Assembly (NCBI RefSeq): GCF_041146395.1
Contig: NC_090986.1
Coordinates: 44,366,001-44,430,000, forward strand
DNA length: 64,000 nucleotides
Direction of reading: 5' to 3'
Origin: Eulemur rufifrons
Taxonomy: Eukaryota > Chordata > Mammalia > Primates > Lemuridae
Positions 1 through 11,546 of the stretch are shown here, piece by piece. Under the pieces are notes generated by a model. The model did not search any database and was not told the DNA's origin. It was given only the letters and a program-made list of their open reading frames with translations. Position 1 is the stretch's first letter. Each line of letters begins with the position of its first letter. Position numbers and translations under genes: made by a program.

Positions 1-614
1 GCTGATGTATCTAATCCATGAGTCCTTTGATACTTTTGTGGTACAAATTGAGTTTTGTTTTGTGTGTTTGTTTGGTTTTGGCTTTTTATGTGGCCATTTA
101 GGATTTCAATTTATAAGATATAAGAGTTCCCATAGTGTATGCCAGTTTTTTTTTTTTTTTCCAATTTCAAAAGTTGTGTTGCTGTGATCTATTTTCACAT
201 GATCTCCATCTTTGTAGGTTTATGGCTACTTTTTAAAATACCTTCATTTTATAAACTCTCTAAAATGAAGGATTCTGGAAGGAGCAAAAGTCAATGCTGT
301 GTTCTCTCTGCCATGGAAGCAACATAGTTCATCGATTTTGACCTCTCAACAGAGTTGGCCATTGCTTTCCATATTTTCTTTCCTAAAATAATGTCTTGTT
401 TCCAGAACAGAAGTCTCTTCCAATTTTTCTCCTTCTCAGGCAGTTCCTTTTTAGTCATTCTTCTTCTCTACTTAAACTTAAAATGTTATAGCTACTACAG
501 CTTCCATTTTGGGCTTTCGTTTTTCATTCTTTACTTTTTTCCCAGTGAACATTATACTGTCCCTCCCTTTCAAATACCATTACTCACTGATAATTTCTAA
601 ATGTGTATATTAAT
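1..614. other. AT-rich sequence, nothing recognised
   Basis: T-rich, low-GC sequence with short T runs and no reading frame that looks like a protein. No repeat family recognised with confidence. The short open frames here are low-complexity Phe/Leu/Ser-rich translations of T-rich DNA. Confidence 0.5.
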
Positions 615-1465
615 TCTCTCCTCTGAACATCTATGCAACTCTCAGGTTGATCTCACCAGATGGATATCTCAAATGTACCTCAATTTCTGCATTTCCCAAA
701 CCTGGGTCATGACCTTTTCCCTTTTCTTGGTCTTTTAATTCTCTTAATCTTAATAAATAGCACAGTACATTATTTACACCATTGCTTAAGTTAGGACAGA
801 AGCTAGGAGTCATCATTGGCACCTCCTTCTTCCTAAAGGTAACCCCTGTGGTTTTTCATCAAAATATCTCTCAACTTTTCCATTCTTTCCATCTGCATCA
901 CCATCCTGCTGGTCCTCTCTCACCTGGGTGAATGTATCAGCTGGCCAAAGTAGTCCCTTTCACTTTCATTCCTGTTCTCTACACGTCTCTTCACTGGGCA
1001 GCCAGAGTGCTCTTTGTAAACTACAAATCTGATCACATAATCCTCACACTCTTCCTCCACTACCATCATCCATACTCCTCAACCCATCCAATTCTTACAT
1101 TGTTTTTCCATTGCACTTTGAAAAACACCCACATTCTTAATACATGCTGTACCTCACTTCTAACCTCATTCGATAGCATTACCCTTTTGCTTTCTTTACT
1201 CTAGGCACTCACAATAAACTTCCTTTAAGTGCTCAAAAGTGGCAGGTGTCCTCCCACCATGGGACAATTGCCCGTGCTACCTCCTCTGCAGGAGTGCTCT
1301 TCCATCCCTTTGTCAATTAACATATTCAGGCAGACATCACTTTTTCTGGGTGCCCTTCCTGACTCCTCCTCAGTGAGCTTTGCTGTACCTTTCTGCTTTC
1401 ACAGTGATCAGTCTTCCTTCAGGTCACTTACCATAACTGTAATTATACCGTTTCTGAATTATTTT
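615..1465 (+). mobile_element. L2 LINE fragment (ORF and 3' region)
   Basis: Several phrases match the L2 (CR1-clade LINE) reverse-transcriptase/3' region in sense orientation: a CTAGGAGTCATCATTGGC segment near 803 corresponds to the L2 'LGVILD' coding stretch, and CAGAGTGCTC followed by AATCTGATCACATAA near 1003-1042 corresponds to the L2 'cagccagagtg...tcagatcatgt' segment. The frame is broken by many substitutions and indels. This is an ancient, inactive copy of a family that stopped moving before the placental radiation. Confidence 0.7.
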
Positions 1466-1717
1466 TGCTAGTGTGTGTGTGTGTACTCCCTTAGTTACAT
1501 TTTTAAAGGATATGTAACATCACATTCAAGAGTATCTGAATTTGGTTTACTTAACTATCATTTGGAATTCTTGAGAACAATGAGTAGAGTGATTCAGTGG
1601 CCTTTCTGGTGTTGTACAGAGACAAGCAAATTGTGTTCTTAGGTGATTTTCAATCTCCTCAAGCTAGAATTATTAATATATAAATACTATCCCTTGGCTG
1701 AAAGAAAATAATAATTA

Positions 1718-1862
1718 GAGCTCTGGCTCAAGGAAATGACAAATGCTTGAGGTGATGGTTACCCCATTTACCCCGATTTGATCATTACACGTCCCATGTC
1801 TGTATCAAAACATCACTAATCTATACAACTATTGTGTACCCTTAACAATTAAAAATAAAAAA
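1718..1862 (+). mobile_element. L1 3'-end fragment (L1MA/L1PB-like)
   Basis: AAATGCTTGAGGTGATGG, then GATTTGATCATTACAC and TGTATCAAAACATCAC, ending in an AATTAAAAATAAAAAA tail, follow the order of the 3' UTR end of mid-age mammalian L1 elements. Only the last ~145 bp are present, as expected for 5'-truncated L1 insertion. Confidence 0.75.
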
Positions 1863-1946
1863 TGAAGAAAAAAACCAGAAAATACAAGAATAACAGAAAG
1901 TAGAGGAAAAGAAAAGAAAAAAAAGAGTGAGTAGAAACTTACTGGT

Positions 1947-2366
1947 TGTATTCATTTTCTGGGGCCATATAACAAAAAACCACAAACTGGCTAGCTTAAA
2001 ACAACAGAAATTTATTCTCTTACGTCTCTGAAGGCCAGAGTCTGAAATCAGGGTGTCAGCAGCGCCACACTCCCTCTGGAGGCTCCAGGGGAGAATACGT
2101 CCTGAGTCTGGTGGCTGCTGGCATTCCTGGGTCTGCAACTCCCCAGCCTCTGCCTCCATTTTCTCAGGACCTTCTCCCCGGGTCTGTGTCTTCTCCTTTT
2201 CTGTCTCCTATAAGGACGCTTGGATTTAGGTCCTGCTCAGTTAATGCAGAATGATTTCCTCTTGAGGTCCTTAACATAATTATTTCTACAAAGGCTCTTC
2301 TTCCAAATGAGGTCACAGTCACAGGTTCTGGGTGGACATGTCTTTGTGGGGTTTCAGGAAGATGTT
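1947..2366 (-). mobile_element. MaLR LTR (MLT1-like), antisense
   Basis: CATATAACAAAAAACCACAA, then AACAACAGAAATTTATTCTC and CTGAAATCAGGGTGTCAGC match the reverse complement of the 3' half of MLT1-type ERVL-MaLR LTRs. The far end holds the TGAGGTCACAGTCACAGGTT and GGGTGGACATG segments of the LTR 5' part. The length (~420 bp) fits a solo LTR. The open frame across it has no protein character. Confidence 0.75.
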
Positions 2367-2491
2367 GCCTGAGCAAAGAGACTTTAAAACTGTAGTTCTC
2401 GATGGGGGCGCCTTGAGAGAGGGTGAAGATCTGGGAAAAGCCTGTGGTCTGTGAGACTCTGTTGAGTGGTGGAAGTGAGAAAGAGAGAAGG

Positions 2492-2493
2492 GG

Positions 2494-2528
<35 letters not shown>

Positions 2529-2529
2529 A
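2492..2529. repeat. (GT)n microsatellite
   Basis: An almost pure GT tract of about 38 bp with one GC interruption near its left end, followed by unique sequence. Long and pure enough to be length-polymorphic. Confidence 0.95.
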
Positions 2530-3059
2530 GCTTCTATCTTCCTTCTTTCAGGCTGAGAACCTCTACCTTACAGAATGAGCCCCAAGCATACCTTATTCTC
2601 ATTTATTCGTACAATTTAATACAAATTGTACTTGCTGACAAGAGATCCTGGAACCAAAGCCCACTCTCACAATTGTTTGAAGTAATTCATTCTTAAACAT
2701 AACAGATAATGTCTAATGTAAAAGGAGCTTCTCCACTTTGCTACACACAGGTATGGCCTCCAGAACTCAAAAGGTCTACAAATTAAACAAAAATTGTTAT
2801 ACTAAAAGACGAAAGCGGTTATATTAAAGAATAGAAAACTGTTATGTGAAAGGGAAAATGGCTGTAAGGTGTTTTGTGGAAGATTTGGAGGAACTCTAAG
2901 AAAGAATTTAGTTCTCGGTAAATGTTTGTTAAATTTGAATTGAATTGTTAGTGATAGAAGTCCAATCTATAAATGATTGTCTTTAAATGGACGTGAGTTT
3001 TCATCTGGCCAGTATGGTAAAGCTGTGGTCTTGCCTAAAAAAAGATAAGGTAAGAGACT

Positions 3060-3229
3060 AAGGCCTGGCTACATCCATTGACCAACGGCATCAATATCAC
3101 ATCACCTAGACACTCGATAGAAGTTCAGAATCTCAGGCCTCAACTGCAGACCTATGAAATCAAAATCTGCATTTAAAAAAGATCCCCAGGTGAGCCATAT
3201 ATGCATTAAAGCTTGAGATGCGCTGCAAC
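3060..3229 (-). mobile_element. MER5A-like hAT-Charlie element
   Basis: The order CATCAATATCACATCACCTA, TCAGAATCTCAGGCC, CAGACCTATGAAATCA, GATCCCCAGGTGAG, TATGCATTAAAGCTTGAGA follows the MER5A non-autonomous hAT consensus in reverse orientation. Terminal repeats are too decayed to fix the exact ends. Ancient mammalian insertion. Confidence 0.75.
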
Positions 3230-4524
3230 AAGCTCATTTTCTGTGCCTTTGCCTTTGTGAATAAATGGAGCAGGTTTTTAAATGGGCCACTTCTGTAGGT
3301 CGCATGGATGCCTGGCTTGGTTAAAGCCTGCTCCTTGATTAGGAGAATTAACATTAATTAATTCCCCAGGTTGGCCCAAGATGGTCCTTCCAGGTTTCTG
3401 CACTGACAACAGCTAGTAGAAGGAATGCTGCACCAGGCAATGAGGAGAGCCTTTCAAAAAGTTAGCAGCGGCATTTTCTACTTGGTGGAGAGTTTCATCA
3501 ATTAGGAAACAGGCCCCCATTCTTCCTAAGAAATGGTAATATTGGTTCCTTAATGAAACTCCTTTTCATCTCTTATGAGCTGTATTGCAATTCTAAGCAA
3601 CTTGGCTTCCATCCCAGTGTCTCTACGGTTTTTCTGAGTGCAGGCTGCCAAGATACTATGACCCATGGAATCACATCACCTCTTCCTGTTAAAAATGATT
3701 TTAGAATATAACAAAAGCCCACTCTTTCTCAAAAGGATGGTAGTGGAAGAAAGTTATAGGATTCAGTCTAGAATAACTGCACAGATCAACCTGGCTGAAC
3801 TTGTTTTGCTTAAGAGCTAATCAAATCTGTATCATCATACAAACTTTTATGCTTGCTTGGCCTTGTTTTAAAAACAATACCTTCTAGCTGTTGGGACTAA
3901 ATCCAATATTACACAACACAGAGGTGAACCTTTTAAAAAATATTGCTCAGTATGAACATGAACAGTGGAATTAGGCTTCCAACACTAAGCATTTTCATCC
4001 TGAAGAATTGCTCAATAATTTTTCTGTAGTAGGCATAATTTTAATTAAAACATTTTAATCAGTCTGTGCTTACAGACAGAGGTAGAGAACAATTCTAAAC
4101 AAATCCACAGGAGTGAAGAGGCAACAAAGGGGTTCAAGAATGTTGTTTCAGGATTTGTTGCAACCAAAAACACTGCAAAAGTTAAAACAAGAAAGCAATG
4201 TTTCTGGCCTTTGGCCTTTGAACATTTTTCTAGACCAAGGCTTTACTTTATAAGACAATAGGAATAGAGTTTGTCATTGTCATCTACTATTTTTAATATT
4301 TCTGAAAGCAAATAACTTTTTTAAAAATGGGCAAACCTTACTGAGGAACTAACTAATGAATTTATTCAATGTCATTCTAGAAATATTAGAAATAAATTAT
4401 GTTCAAAAACGTATTTTAGCCTTCTGGTTATCTGATTAATTAATCACTAAAAGGATGGATTTATGTACTTTTTTTGACAGTCAACCTGATGGTCCTGTTT
4501 TATTTTTAAGCCCTGTGTGATTTT
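3230..4524. other. Unique-looking noncoding sequence
   Basis: No repeat, RNA gene or coding signal recognised across about 1.3 kb. Composition is AT-rich and fairly even, with a few short homopolymer runs. Confidence 0.5.
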
Positions 4525-4862
4525 TTAACAGTTTTATTGAGATGAAATTCAGGCATCATACAATTCACCCAATTAAAGCTTACAATTTGATGGTTTTTAG
4601 TAAATTCACAGGGCTGTGCAACCATCACCACAATCGATTTTAGAATATTTTCATCATCCCAAAAGAAACCCCATACTCATCAGCAATCATTCTCCATTTC
4701 CTCTCAACCTTCCCACTCCTAGGCAACCACTAGTCTACTTTCTCCTTCTTTAGATTTGACTTTTCTGGACACTCCATACAAATGCAATTGTATCATGTGT
4801 GATCTCTTGTGACTGGCTTTTATCACTTAGCACTGTGTTTTCAAGGTACATGATTTGTTCCT
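4525..4862 (-). mobile_element. Ancient L1M 3' region, antisense
   Basis: TTTTATTGAGATGAAATTCA, CATACAATTCACCCAATTAA, TGTGCAACCATCACCACAAT, AAACCCCATACTCATCAGCA and CAACCACTAGTCTACTTTCT are the classical reverse-complement landmarks of old mammalian L1M (L1MB-L1ME) 3' ends, in the right order. Further short L1-like AT-rich sequence follows near 4985-5045. Confidence 0.85.
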
Positions 4863-4879
4863 TTTTATAATTAATAATA

Positions 4880-4985
4880 ACACTCTACTTATGTAGTACT
4901 TTCATGATTGAAAAAGTATCTTTCATATTTATTATTTGATTAAAAAACCTTGTGAGATAGGAAAGCCATATTGTATTACACCCAT
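4880..4985 (-). mobile_element. MIR fragment (probable)
   Basis: The arrangement GTAGTACTTTCATG ... ATTATTTGATTAAAAAACCT ... TGAGATAGGAAAGCC ... CACCCATTTA resembles the central part of MIR in reverse orientation. Short and decayed. Confidence 0.4.
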
Positions 4986-5244
4986 TTATTTACTTATTTT
5001 TAATTGATACATAATAATTATACATATTTACAATTGTACATTTGCAAATGCAGTCTTTGCATAAACAGGTATGAGAATTTGGCTGACCCTTCTGAGTAGA
5101 GTTCAAGGTGCTCAGAGGCACTGTCCTAGCTCACAACAGATTGTGCCTGACATGACCAAAAGGTTGTCTGGTTCTGATGTCAGGATATCTTTGCTTCTTC
5201 CTCAGAATGCAAGGTGCCTGTCAGAGTTCTAAAGACACAGGAGA

Positions 5245-5509
5245 GGCCGGGCACAGTGGCTCATGCCTGTAATCCCAGCATTTTGGGATTGCAGAGATGG
5301 TTGGGACTCTACAAAAAATAATTTTAAAAAATTAGCCAGCCATGGTAGCACATCCTTCTAGTGCTACTCTGGAGGCTGAGGCGGGAGGATCGCTTGCACG
5401 CAGGAGTTCTAGGTTGCGGTGAGCTATGATCGTGCCACTGCACTCCAGCCTAGGCAGCATGGCAAGACCCTGTCTCCAAAAACATAAATAAAATAAAATA
5501 AAAACACAG
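5245..5509 (+). mobile_element. Old Alu (AluJ-like) with left-monomer deletion
   Basis: Begins GGCCGGGCACAGTGGCTCAT and runs through GCCACTGCACTCCAGCC to an A-rich tail of AAATA units. The left monomer lacks roughly 70 bp between the GCATTTTGGGA segment and CTCTACAAAAA. The right monomer keeps the AluJ-type GAGCTATGATCGTGCCACTG. Possible target-site duplication AAAGACACAG (5231-5240) / AAAACACAG (5501-5509). It lacks the lemur-specific Alu changes seen elsewhere in the window, so it probably predates strepsirrhine divergence. Confidence 0.9.
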
Positions 5510-5955
5510 TAATGACTTTATTGCACTTCTAAGAAGAGGTTTTATGGCTGTTTTGTACCTGCCTGCTCATGTTTGGTGAAATTGGCATAAGATTTGTTTT
5601 CATTGACACATACCTCCACCCACCTCTAATTCTAGGAGAGTCCCTAAATTTATTGAGAGAAACTGACAATAGCTGAGTGGTCAGACTTTACCATCAGGTT
5701 AAGGAGTCCATGTGATTTCTGTATTTGCCTGACCTTAGCAATTGCCTGGAACTTTGGTTAAAATTAGAGATTCCAAGATCCTTCCAGAGCCCTAATGAGT
5801 GAGCATCTCCAGTCTGTTTAATAAGTGCCACAGTGTTCCAAAAAGGATCTATTTTAAAAAATAATTTTTATTACCATATATTTCATATTTTAAAAATCTC
5901 TATATATTAAAATGGGGCCCAGAATCTGGCCTTACAGGAGAGCAAATAGATTAAG
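5510..5955. other. Unique-looking noncoding sequence
   Basis: No repeat or coding signal recognised. AT-rich. Confidence 0.45.
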
Positions 5956-5959
5956 AACT

Positions 5960-6205
5960 CCAACGTTAGTATCAGATAAAACTGGTTTTCATTCTCACCA
6001 AACCATTTGCTGTGTTACCTTAGGCAAATTACCTAACCACTCTGTGCTTGACTGCCTTCATTTAAAAGAGAGAGGGAGAAAGAAATAATATGCTTACTTA
6101 ATGGGGCTGTTTTATAGACGAAATGAGAAAATGTATATAATGTGCTTGGTAGAATGGCACTTAGTAATTGATCAATGTTATCTAATTACTACTGTTTCGA
6201 ACGCT
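5960..6205 (+). mobile_element. MIR SINE
   Basis: TGTGTTACCTTAGGCAAATT, CCTAACCACTCTGTGCTTG, AATGGGGCTGTTTTATAGAC and ATGTGCTTGGTAGAATGGCA follow the MIR core and 3' (L2-like) end in order. Ancient tRNA-derived SINE, sense strand. Confidence 0.85.
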
Positions 6206-6524
6206 GAAAATACATAAAATAACTAACATAAGAAGACACAATTTGTTAAGCATGCAAAAAAGTTAACTAGATTTTAATAAGTGCTATATTATAGCTTCTG
6301 ACGAAGTTATATAATAAAATAATTTAGAAGTTTCTTCCAGATCTATGCAAAACAAACCATGTTTCTATAAAGAAAAAAAAACAGAAATGCTACCTTAAAA
6401 TTACATTAAGCTGAAATAGAATTCAATAATTTAATGACACTCATTATAGTTTTATGTAATTCAAGAATTTCATTTATAAAAATGAGGTACTTCATAAATT
6501 AAAATAAAAAATATAGTCAATATA

Positions 6525-6750
6525 TTTTGAACACTTTCTGTGTGCCAGACATAGATTACAGAGGTTAACTCATTTAATCTTCACAATAACACTGTGAGAG
6601 AGGTACTCATTTTGCAGATGAGGAAACTGAGGCACAAGAAGGTTCTGTAATTTCTCTAAAGTCTCATAGCTAATAAGACATGGGATGGTTTTCCAAGCCA
6701 AGCAACCTGGCCTCGGGGGCTGTCCTTAACCACCACGCTGAGCTACTGGA
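6525..6750 (-). mobile_element. MIR SINE, antisense
   Basis: TTAACTCATTTAATCTTCAC, TTTTGCAGATGAGGAAACTG, AGGCACAAGAAGG and CTTAACCACCACGCTGAGCT are the reverse-complement landmarks of MIR in order. Well preserved for its age. Confidence 0.9.
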
Positions 6751-7140
6751 CTAACACCTAAATATTAACAAACAAAGCTACTTATTGATCAATCAATCAA
6801 TATCACAATTGACTAAACTGCAAATATGTATATCCTGACATTCAAAGTTTGATATATATACTAAAATTAAATAAAATAAGTCCATTTCTAGTAAGTGTAT
6901 GGAAAGCTCTATTCTCCTCCCCCCATTTCATTCTGACTTTAGTTTTGGTGACCATGTGCTTCACCTAGCAGTCCTAATTTCTGCACCCTACTGCGTTAGT
7001 AGCATTTGTCAGTTTCAAACTTCGGGTGTTACTCTATGATGCTCCATTATTCAGAAACTACTACATCGGCTGACATCCTCTCACTTCCCAACACCCTACC
7101 CTGGCTCCTCAGCCTGGCCTCTGAGGTTGCCCCCCTAGGA
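6751..7140. other. Unique-looking noncoding sequence
   Basis: AT-rich, then somewhat C-rich near 7070-7130. No repeat, gene or RNA recognised. Confidence 0.4.
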
Positions 7141-7604
7141 TGTTATAGTGGGTTGAATTTCTCCCCAAAAGATATGTTGAAGTCCTAGTTCCAGCATCTC
7201 AAAATGTGACTTTATTTGTAAATATGGTTGTTGTAGATATAATGAGTTAAGATGAGGTCACAGTGATGTAGAGTGGGCCCTTGATCCAATATTACTGGCA
7301 TCCTTTAAGGAGAGGAGAATTTGTACACAGACACAGAGACACACACGAGGAACTCCATGTGATAATAGAGGCAGACATTGGAGGGCTGTAGCTGCAAGAC
7401 AAGGAATGTCAAGGGCTGACAGACGCTACCAGAAGCTGGGAACATGCAAGGAATTATTCTCCTCAGAGTCTCAGAGGAACAATGCCTGGTTGACACCTTG
7501 ATTTTGGTCTTGCAGACTCCAGAACTGTGACAGAATATATTACTATTGTTTTAGGCCATCCACTTCATGGCACTTTGTTATAGCAGTCCTGGGAAACTAA
7601 AACA
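7141..7604 (+). mobile_element. MaLR solo LTR (MLT1-like)
   Basis: A complete-looking LTR with TG...CA ends: TGTTATAGTGGGTTGAATTT at the left, and TTTTAGGCCATCCACTTCAT then CTTTGTTATAGCAGTCC with ACTAAAACA at the right. Internal landmarks are AAAATGTGACTTTATTTGTA, GATGAGGTCACAGTGATG and CAGACTCCAGAACTGTGA. About 464 bp, in range for MLT1. No internal retroviral sequence adjoins, so this is a solo LTR. Confidence 0.85.
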
Positions 7605-9633
7605 AATGTCCACCAAGTTTTTGGTGCTCTCACCTTTGTATCCCTCCACCCCCAAACCCCGATATCTTATCCCTTTGGACCTAGGACCTCAGAATTTCCC
7701 AAATTGAAAATTAGCTAATCTGAGTGTTAACATGTAAAGGATAGAAGGCAATCTAAATATGGTACTTGCCATCTTTCCAGGTAATGTAGTTGATTTTAAA
7801 TAATTCCTTTTGGTATGAATGCTGCTTCATATGACGACTAATTTGAAGAATCAACTGTGTTGTTGATAAGTTCAGGCTGGTAGGAGAGAGGACAGTATCA
7901 GAGGGAAGCAAGGAAGGAAATGTCTCAAAGCTGACAGAATTGCTGCTGTCTCTGGACCATGATTCTCACAGCATCGTTCTTATAAGTTCACATGATCCAC
8001 TTGCAATGTTCTTTCCTGGCCCTCATTGTGGTTGAATACAAGGATTTGGGGATGAACCACCAATGTCTTACATAGCTGCAGGGCCTGGGCCATAATCTTT
8101 CTTAGGCTTCTTCTCTCAACTCCATCTTCAATATAGACAACATTTTCAACTCCTGGGCCTCGCTCTTCCTTCATCTCCTCAACCAGCAGCTCTCACTTCT
8201 ATTCTATATTAGGAGTCTTTAGGCAGAGCCACAGTCATGATTTCATCCTAATTCACAACCATTTCCAAGATATTAAATTTTAAAATTGTTCTTCCTTCAA
8301 ATTCTCCAAATCTCTCATTTAAAAAAAAAAATATGTTTATGCTCTGCTGACTTCTAGTTTTCCAACTACTTCCTAGAATCTTAGAGATCATCACCCTCCT
8401 GTGTAGCCTGGCTTTTCTTCCCTTCACCAACTCATGGCCAATCCTTCCAAGGAGCTGCCATCTTCATCCACGATGCCTTTGCTACCTTAACTTTACACTG
8501 GCATCTGCCCTGTTTGACCACAACACTGTTTTTCTACCCGTATTTTCAGACAGTTGATTATTTCTGGAGAAAGTTGACCTATTATTTCCTGTATAAACTT
8601 ATTTAGCTACACCTGGGTCCTCACACTTGACATTCCTTTATATCATGACTTGATTTCCTAGTCATGCTCTCTAAAGGAACCTGAAAAAATTTCTAGAGTT
8701 GTGCTTGAAGCCACAGAAGACAAGTGCACCCAACCCTCACGTATGACCTTGTATACCTGATCTTGTAATCTGAGCAGCCACAATATCTTTTTATGTTCAA
8801 GATTTTGAAAAATTATACACATGTGCCATAAATATGTGCTGATTTACTCACAGAGTGAACTGGATTCTGAGAAGGTATAACCCCTTTTATTCTATTCCTG
8901 ACTTGTTTTGGTAAACTCAGAAATGATGAAGCTGAAATAAAGATGACTCAGTACATAGTTCCAAGAAATTAATTTCAAACATTATTTTTTTACCCAATAA
9001 GTGCTCTTAAAAGTCTTGAGGGACAATAAGGAAAAGGAAGAAGGGGGAAAGCAATCCCACTTTATAGTTCTTATGATTCTCCTATTCCAATTATGCCCCA
9101 GATAGCTTGGTCATCCCCCTGGCAGGCACCCATCACTCTGGCGGACACAAATTAGGAAATTAAAATCCGAATTGCATGGGCACTCATATGTGGCTTGGCA
9201 CATCTTTTCCAAAACCTACCTCTTTGGTAATTAAAAGAGCGGTGTTTATTTATCTATATATTTATTTATTTTAATACAATACTGTTTTTCAGAACTGGCA
9301 GCCAAAGACAGCACCTGGAATCTTACCTCATTCTTCCTGTGATCCCAGCCTCCACAGCTGTCCTAAATTTTTCTAAAGTGAAAAAACATCAGATAGTTCT
9401 CCCAGTGCTTTTTAAAAAATTGGTAAATACCAGTTTCTTTCTCTCTCTTAATCATACACACCCCACAGTCTGGGAGTGCTGAGAGGTGGTATGCTTGTGA
9501 GAAAAAAGAATGCTGATTTTCTTTTTCTCTTTCTTATATATTTCAGATATATTGGAAAGAGGGAGTAAAAATCATTATAAAAATATCTGGTAACAGAACA
9601 GGACCAAGGGGAGAAGGACAGAAAATTTTGAAA
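7605..9633. other. Unique-looking noncoding sequence
   Basis: About 2 kb with no recognised repeat, RNA gene or coding signal. Pyrimidine-rich around 8130-8560, AT-rich elsewhere. Open frames here are short and not protein-like. Confidence 0.45.
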
Positions 9634-9639
9634 AAGAAC

Positions 9640-9641
<2 letters not shown>

Positions 9642-9671
<30 letters not shown>

Positions 9672-9952
9672 GAGACAGAGTCTCACTCTGTTGCCCCAGA
9701 TAGAGTGAAGTGGCATCAGCCTAGCTCACTGCAACCTCAAACTCCTGGTCTCAAGCAATCCTCCTCCCTAAGCCTCCAGAGTAGCTGGAACTACAGCCAC
9801 GCGCCACCACACCTGGCTAATTTTTTCTGTATTGAGTAGAGGTGGGGTCTTGCTCTTGCTCAGGCTGGTCTCAAACTCCTGACCTCATGCAATCCTCCCG
9901 CCTCGGCCTGACAGAGTGCTAGCATTACGGGCGTGAGCCACCGTGCCCGGCC
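9642..9952 (-). mobile_element. Strepsirrhine-type Alu, antisense
   Basis: A T27 tract (antisense poly(A)) is followed by TGAGACAGAGTCTCACTCTG and the full dimer, ending GTGAGCCACCGTGCCCGGCC. It has the strepsirrhine-type TCTTGCTCTTGCTCAGGCTG segment. Flanked by a target-site duplication AAGAACCA at 9634-9641 and 9953-9960. It lacks the extra A/T-rich segment of the copies at 14476 and 34022, so it represents an earlier strepsirrhine subfamily. Confidence 0.95.
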
Positions 9953-10374
9953 AAGAACCAATTATTAATTATAGAATAAAAGGTACAACCACTGAAATTT
10001 AAAAGTCAAAGCAAGGATTTCAGCAGCATACAGATTTTGAGACAATTTATAAACTGGTATATCTAATCTTATTGGTATAGAAATTATTTCTTCCAAGAGT
10101 AGTAATATAAGAGATGTTGCTGTCTTTTTAAAATGTCTTGCCTGGTATAAAACCACGTCTTTAATTCCTAATCTAGGCATTTCAGAAGGATATTTTGTCA
10201 TTATAAGGACATGCAGGAAAAATTCTAAGTCTGGTTAAGTCATTTTGTAATGCCAAATATATATCTTAAGCCTGAATGTCTTTTGCTTTATAAATTTTTT
10301 TACATTGGGGGATTTTGTTATCATTTAATTCATACATGCATTGAATACTGGCTGGATTGTTAAATAATAATGAT

Positions 10375-10612
10375 TATCACTTATGAAGTATTTACTTATA
10401 CCAGGCTCTCTGTGAGGTACATTACATGTATTGATCATCAAATTCTCCAAGAAGTCTATGATGAAATGCAATTACCTTCTCCTTTAGCAGGTGAGGAAAC
10501 CAAGGCTTAGACTAAATTTCCAAAGGGACCTAGCCAGCAAGTGCTGAGATTTGAACCAACATGGCCTATTTTTGGAGCCCAAATTCTGAGTGATAACATG
10601 ATCCTGCCACTG
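10375..10612 (-). mobile_element. MIR SINE, antisense
   Basis: ATGTATTGATCATCAAATTC, GCAGGTGAGGAAACCAAGGC, GACCTAGCCAGCAAGTGCTG and GATTTGAACCAACATGGCC follow reverse-complement MIR in order. Confidence 0.8.
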
Positions 10613-10827
10613 TGCATATAGACAGAGAGACAAAAGCAATGAGCTTGGATTCAGTAATGAACTGTCAGTTTTGTCTACATAAGACCAAGCAACTGATTTA
10701 CTTAATGTTTTTCCCCAAATGAAATGATAGAATTTTTAACCAACTGGATCCTAAATATGCAATGGTTTCTCACTCTCTTTTTAAATCTCCTTTCTTGTTT
10801 TCTTTTTTCAAATGCTATTTTAGAGCA

Positions 10828-10845
10828 ATCCTCAACTTAATTTTT
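10828..10845. repeat. Left target-site duplication of composite L1 insertion
   Basis: ATCCTCAACTTAATTTTT, repeated with one mismatch at 11924-11941. It merges with a T8 run (10841-10848), the antisense of a poly(A) tail. The right copy is followed by AA, giving the TTTT/AA context cut by the L1 endonuclease. Confidence 0.65.
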
Positions 10846-10848
10846 TTT

Positions 10849-11017
10849 CCTTTCAATACATTTATTGAGAAAAATCCGTCTGTAAGTTGACACAAACAGT
10901 GCAAACGTGTGTTGTTCAAGGGTCAACTGTACATCCCTCCAATCTCCCTATCTTTAACTCCAGGTTCAGATTTGACCTTCTCCTGTCCTTTGCTTCCTGT
11001 TACCTCTAGTTCCCTCC
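10849..11017 (-). mobile_element. Putative L1 3'-transduced flank
   Basis: Read on the minus strand, this ~169 bp lies between the L1's own A-rich end (11018-11040) and a second A8 tail (10841-10848). It contains AATAAA (10861-10866 on the plus strand as TTTATT) 12 nt upstream of that tail. This is the layout of an L1 transcript that read through its weak polyadenylation signal and used one downstream. The duplication ATCCTCAMCTTAATTTTT encloses this segment together with the L1. The alternative, that the segment was already resident DNA and the duplication is chance, is possible but less economical. Confidence 0.6.
10852..10931 (-). mobile_element. Tigger2/MER2-like terminal fragment
   Basis: Ends in GTGTTGTTCAAGGGTCAACT then GTA at 10931, the reverse complement of the Tigger2/MER2 terminal repeat as I recall it, preceded by the family-typical ATTGAGAAAAATCCG segment. 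Only ~80 bp of one end is present. It lies inside the putative L1-transduced flank and supplies the AATAAA used there. Confidence 0.6.
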
Positions 11018-11540
11018 TTTTCTTTTTTTAATTTTTATTTCAAAGTATTAGGGGGGTACAAATGTCTTTAGTTACATGGATCACTTTTATAATGTTTAAA
11101 TCATGGTTATAAGTGTGTCCATCACCCAGATGTTCATTGTACATTGTATTCATTGTACCCGTTAGGTAGGTTTTCACTCATCCTCTTCTCCCTCCTTCCC
11201 CCTGCTTGATTTCCACTGAGTTTTACTTCCCCTATACACATGTCTGCTCATCAGTTAGTTTCAATTTAATAGTGAGTGTATGTGGTGTTTGTTTTTCCAT
11301 TCTTGAGATACTTCACTTAGGATAATGGTCTCCAGTTCCATCCAAATTCTTGCAAAACATATTAATTCATCCTTTTTTTGGCTGAGTGGTATTCCATAGT
11401 ATACATATACCACATTTTGTTAATCTACTCATGAATTGATGGGCACTTGGGTTAAATCCACATCTTTGCAATTGTGAATTGTGCTGCAATAAACATTTAA
11501 GTACAGGTGTCTTTTTGATAAAATTGGCTTCTTTTCCTTA
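11018..11540 (-). mobile_element. L1 3' end (3' UTR and ORF2 tail), non-inverted part
   Basis: The T-rich run at 11018-11040 is the antisense A-rich end. It is followed by the 3' UTR (GGGGGGTACAAATGTC) and the end of ORF2 in reverse: GTTTTTCCATTCTTGAGATA, GGTATTCCATAGTATACATA, GATGGGCACTTGGGTTAAAT and TTGCAATTGTGAATTGTGCT. Homology stops at about 11540 where strand polarity flips. Frame decay shows it is inactive. Confidence 0.9.
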
Positions 11541-11546
11541 TAGATA

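Noticed and set aside
1842..2159. 105-codon minus-strand open frame
   Set aside because: Lies across an MLT1-like LTR and an A-rich L1 tail; explained by those repeats.
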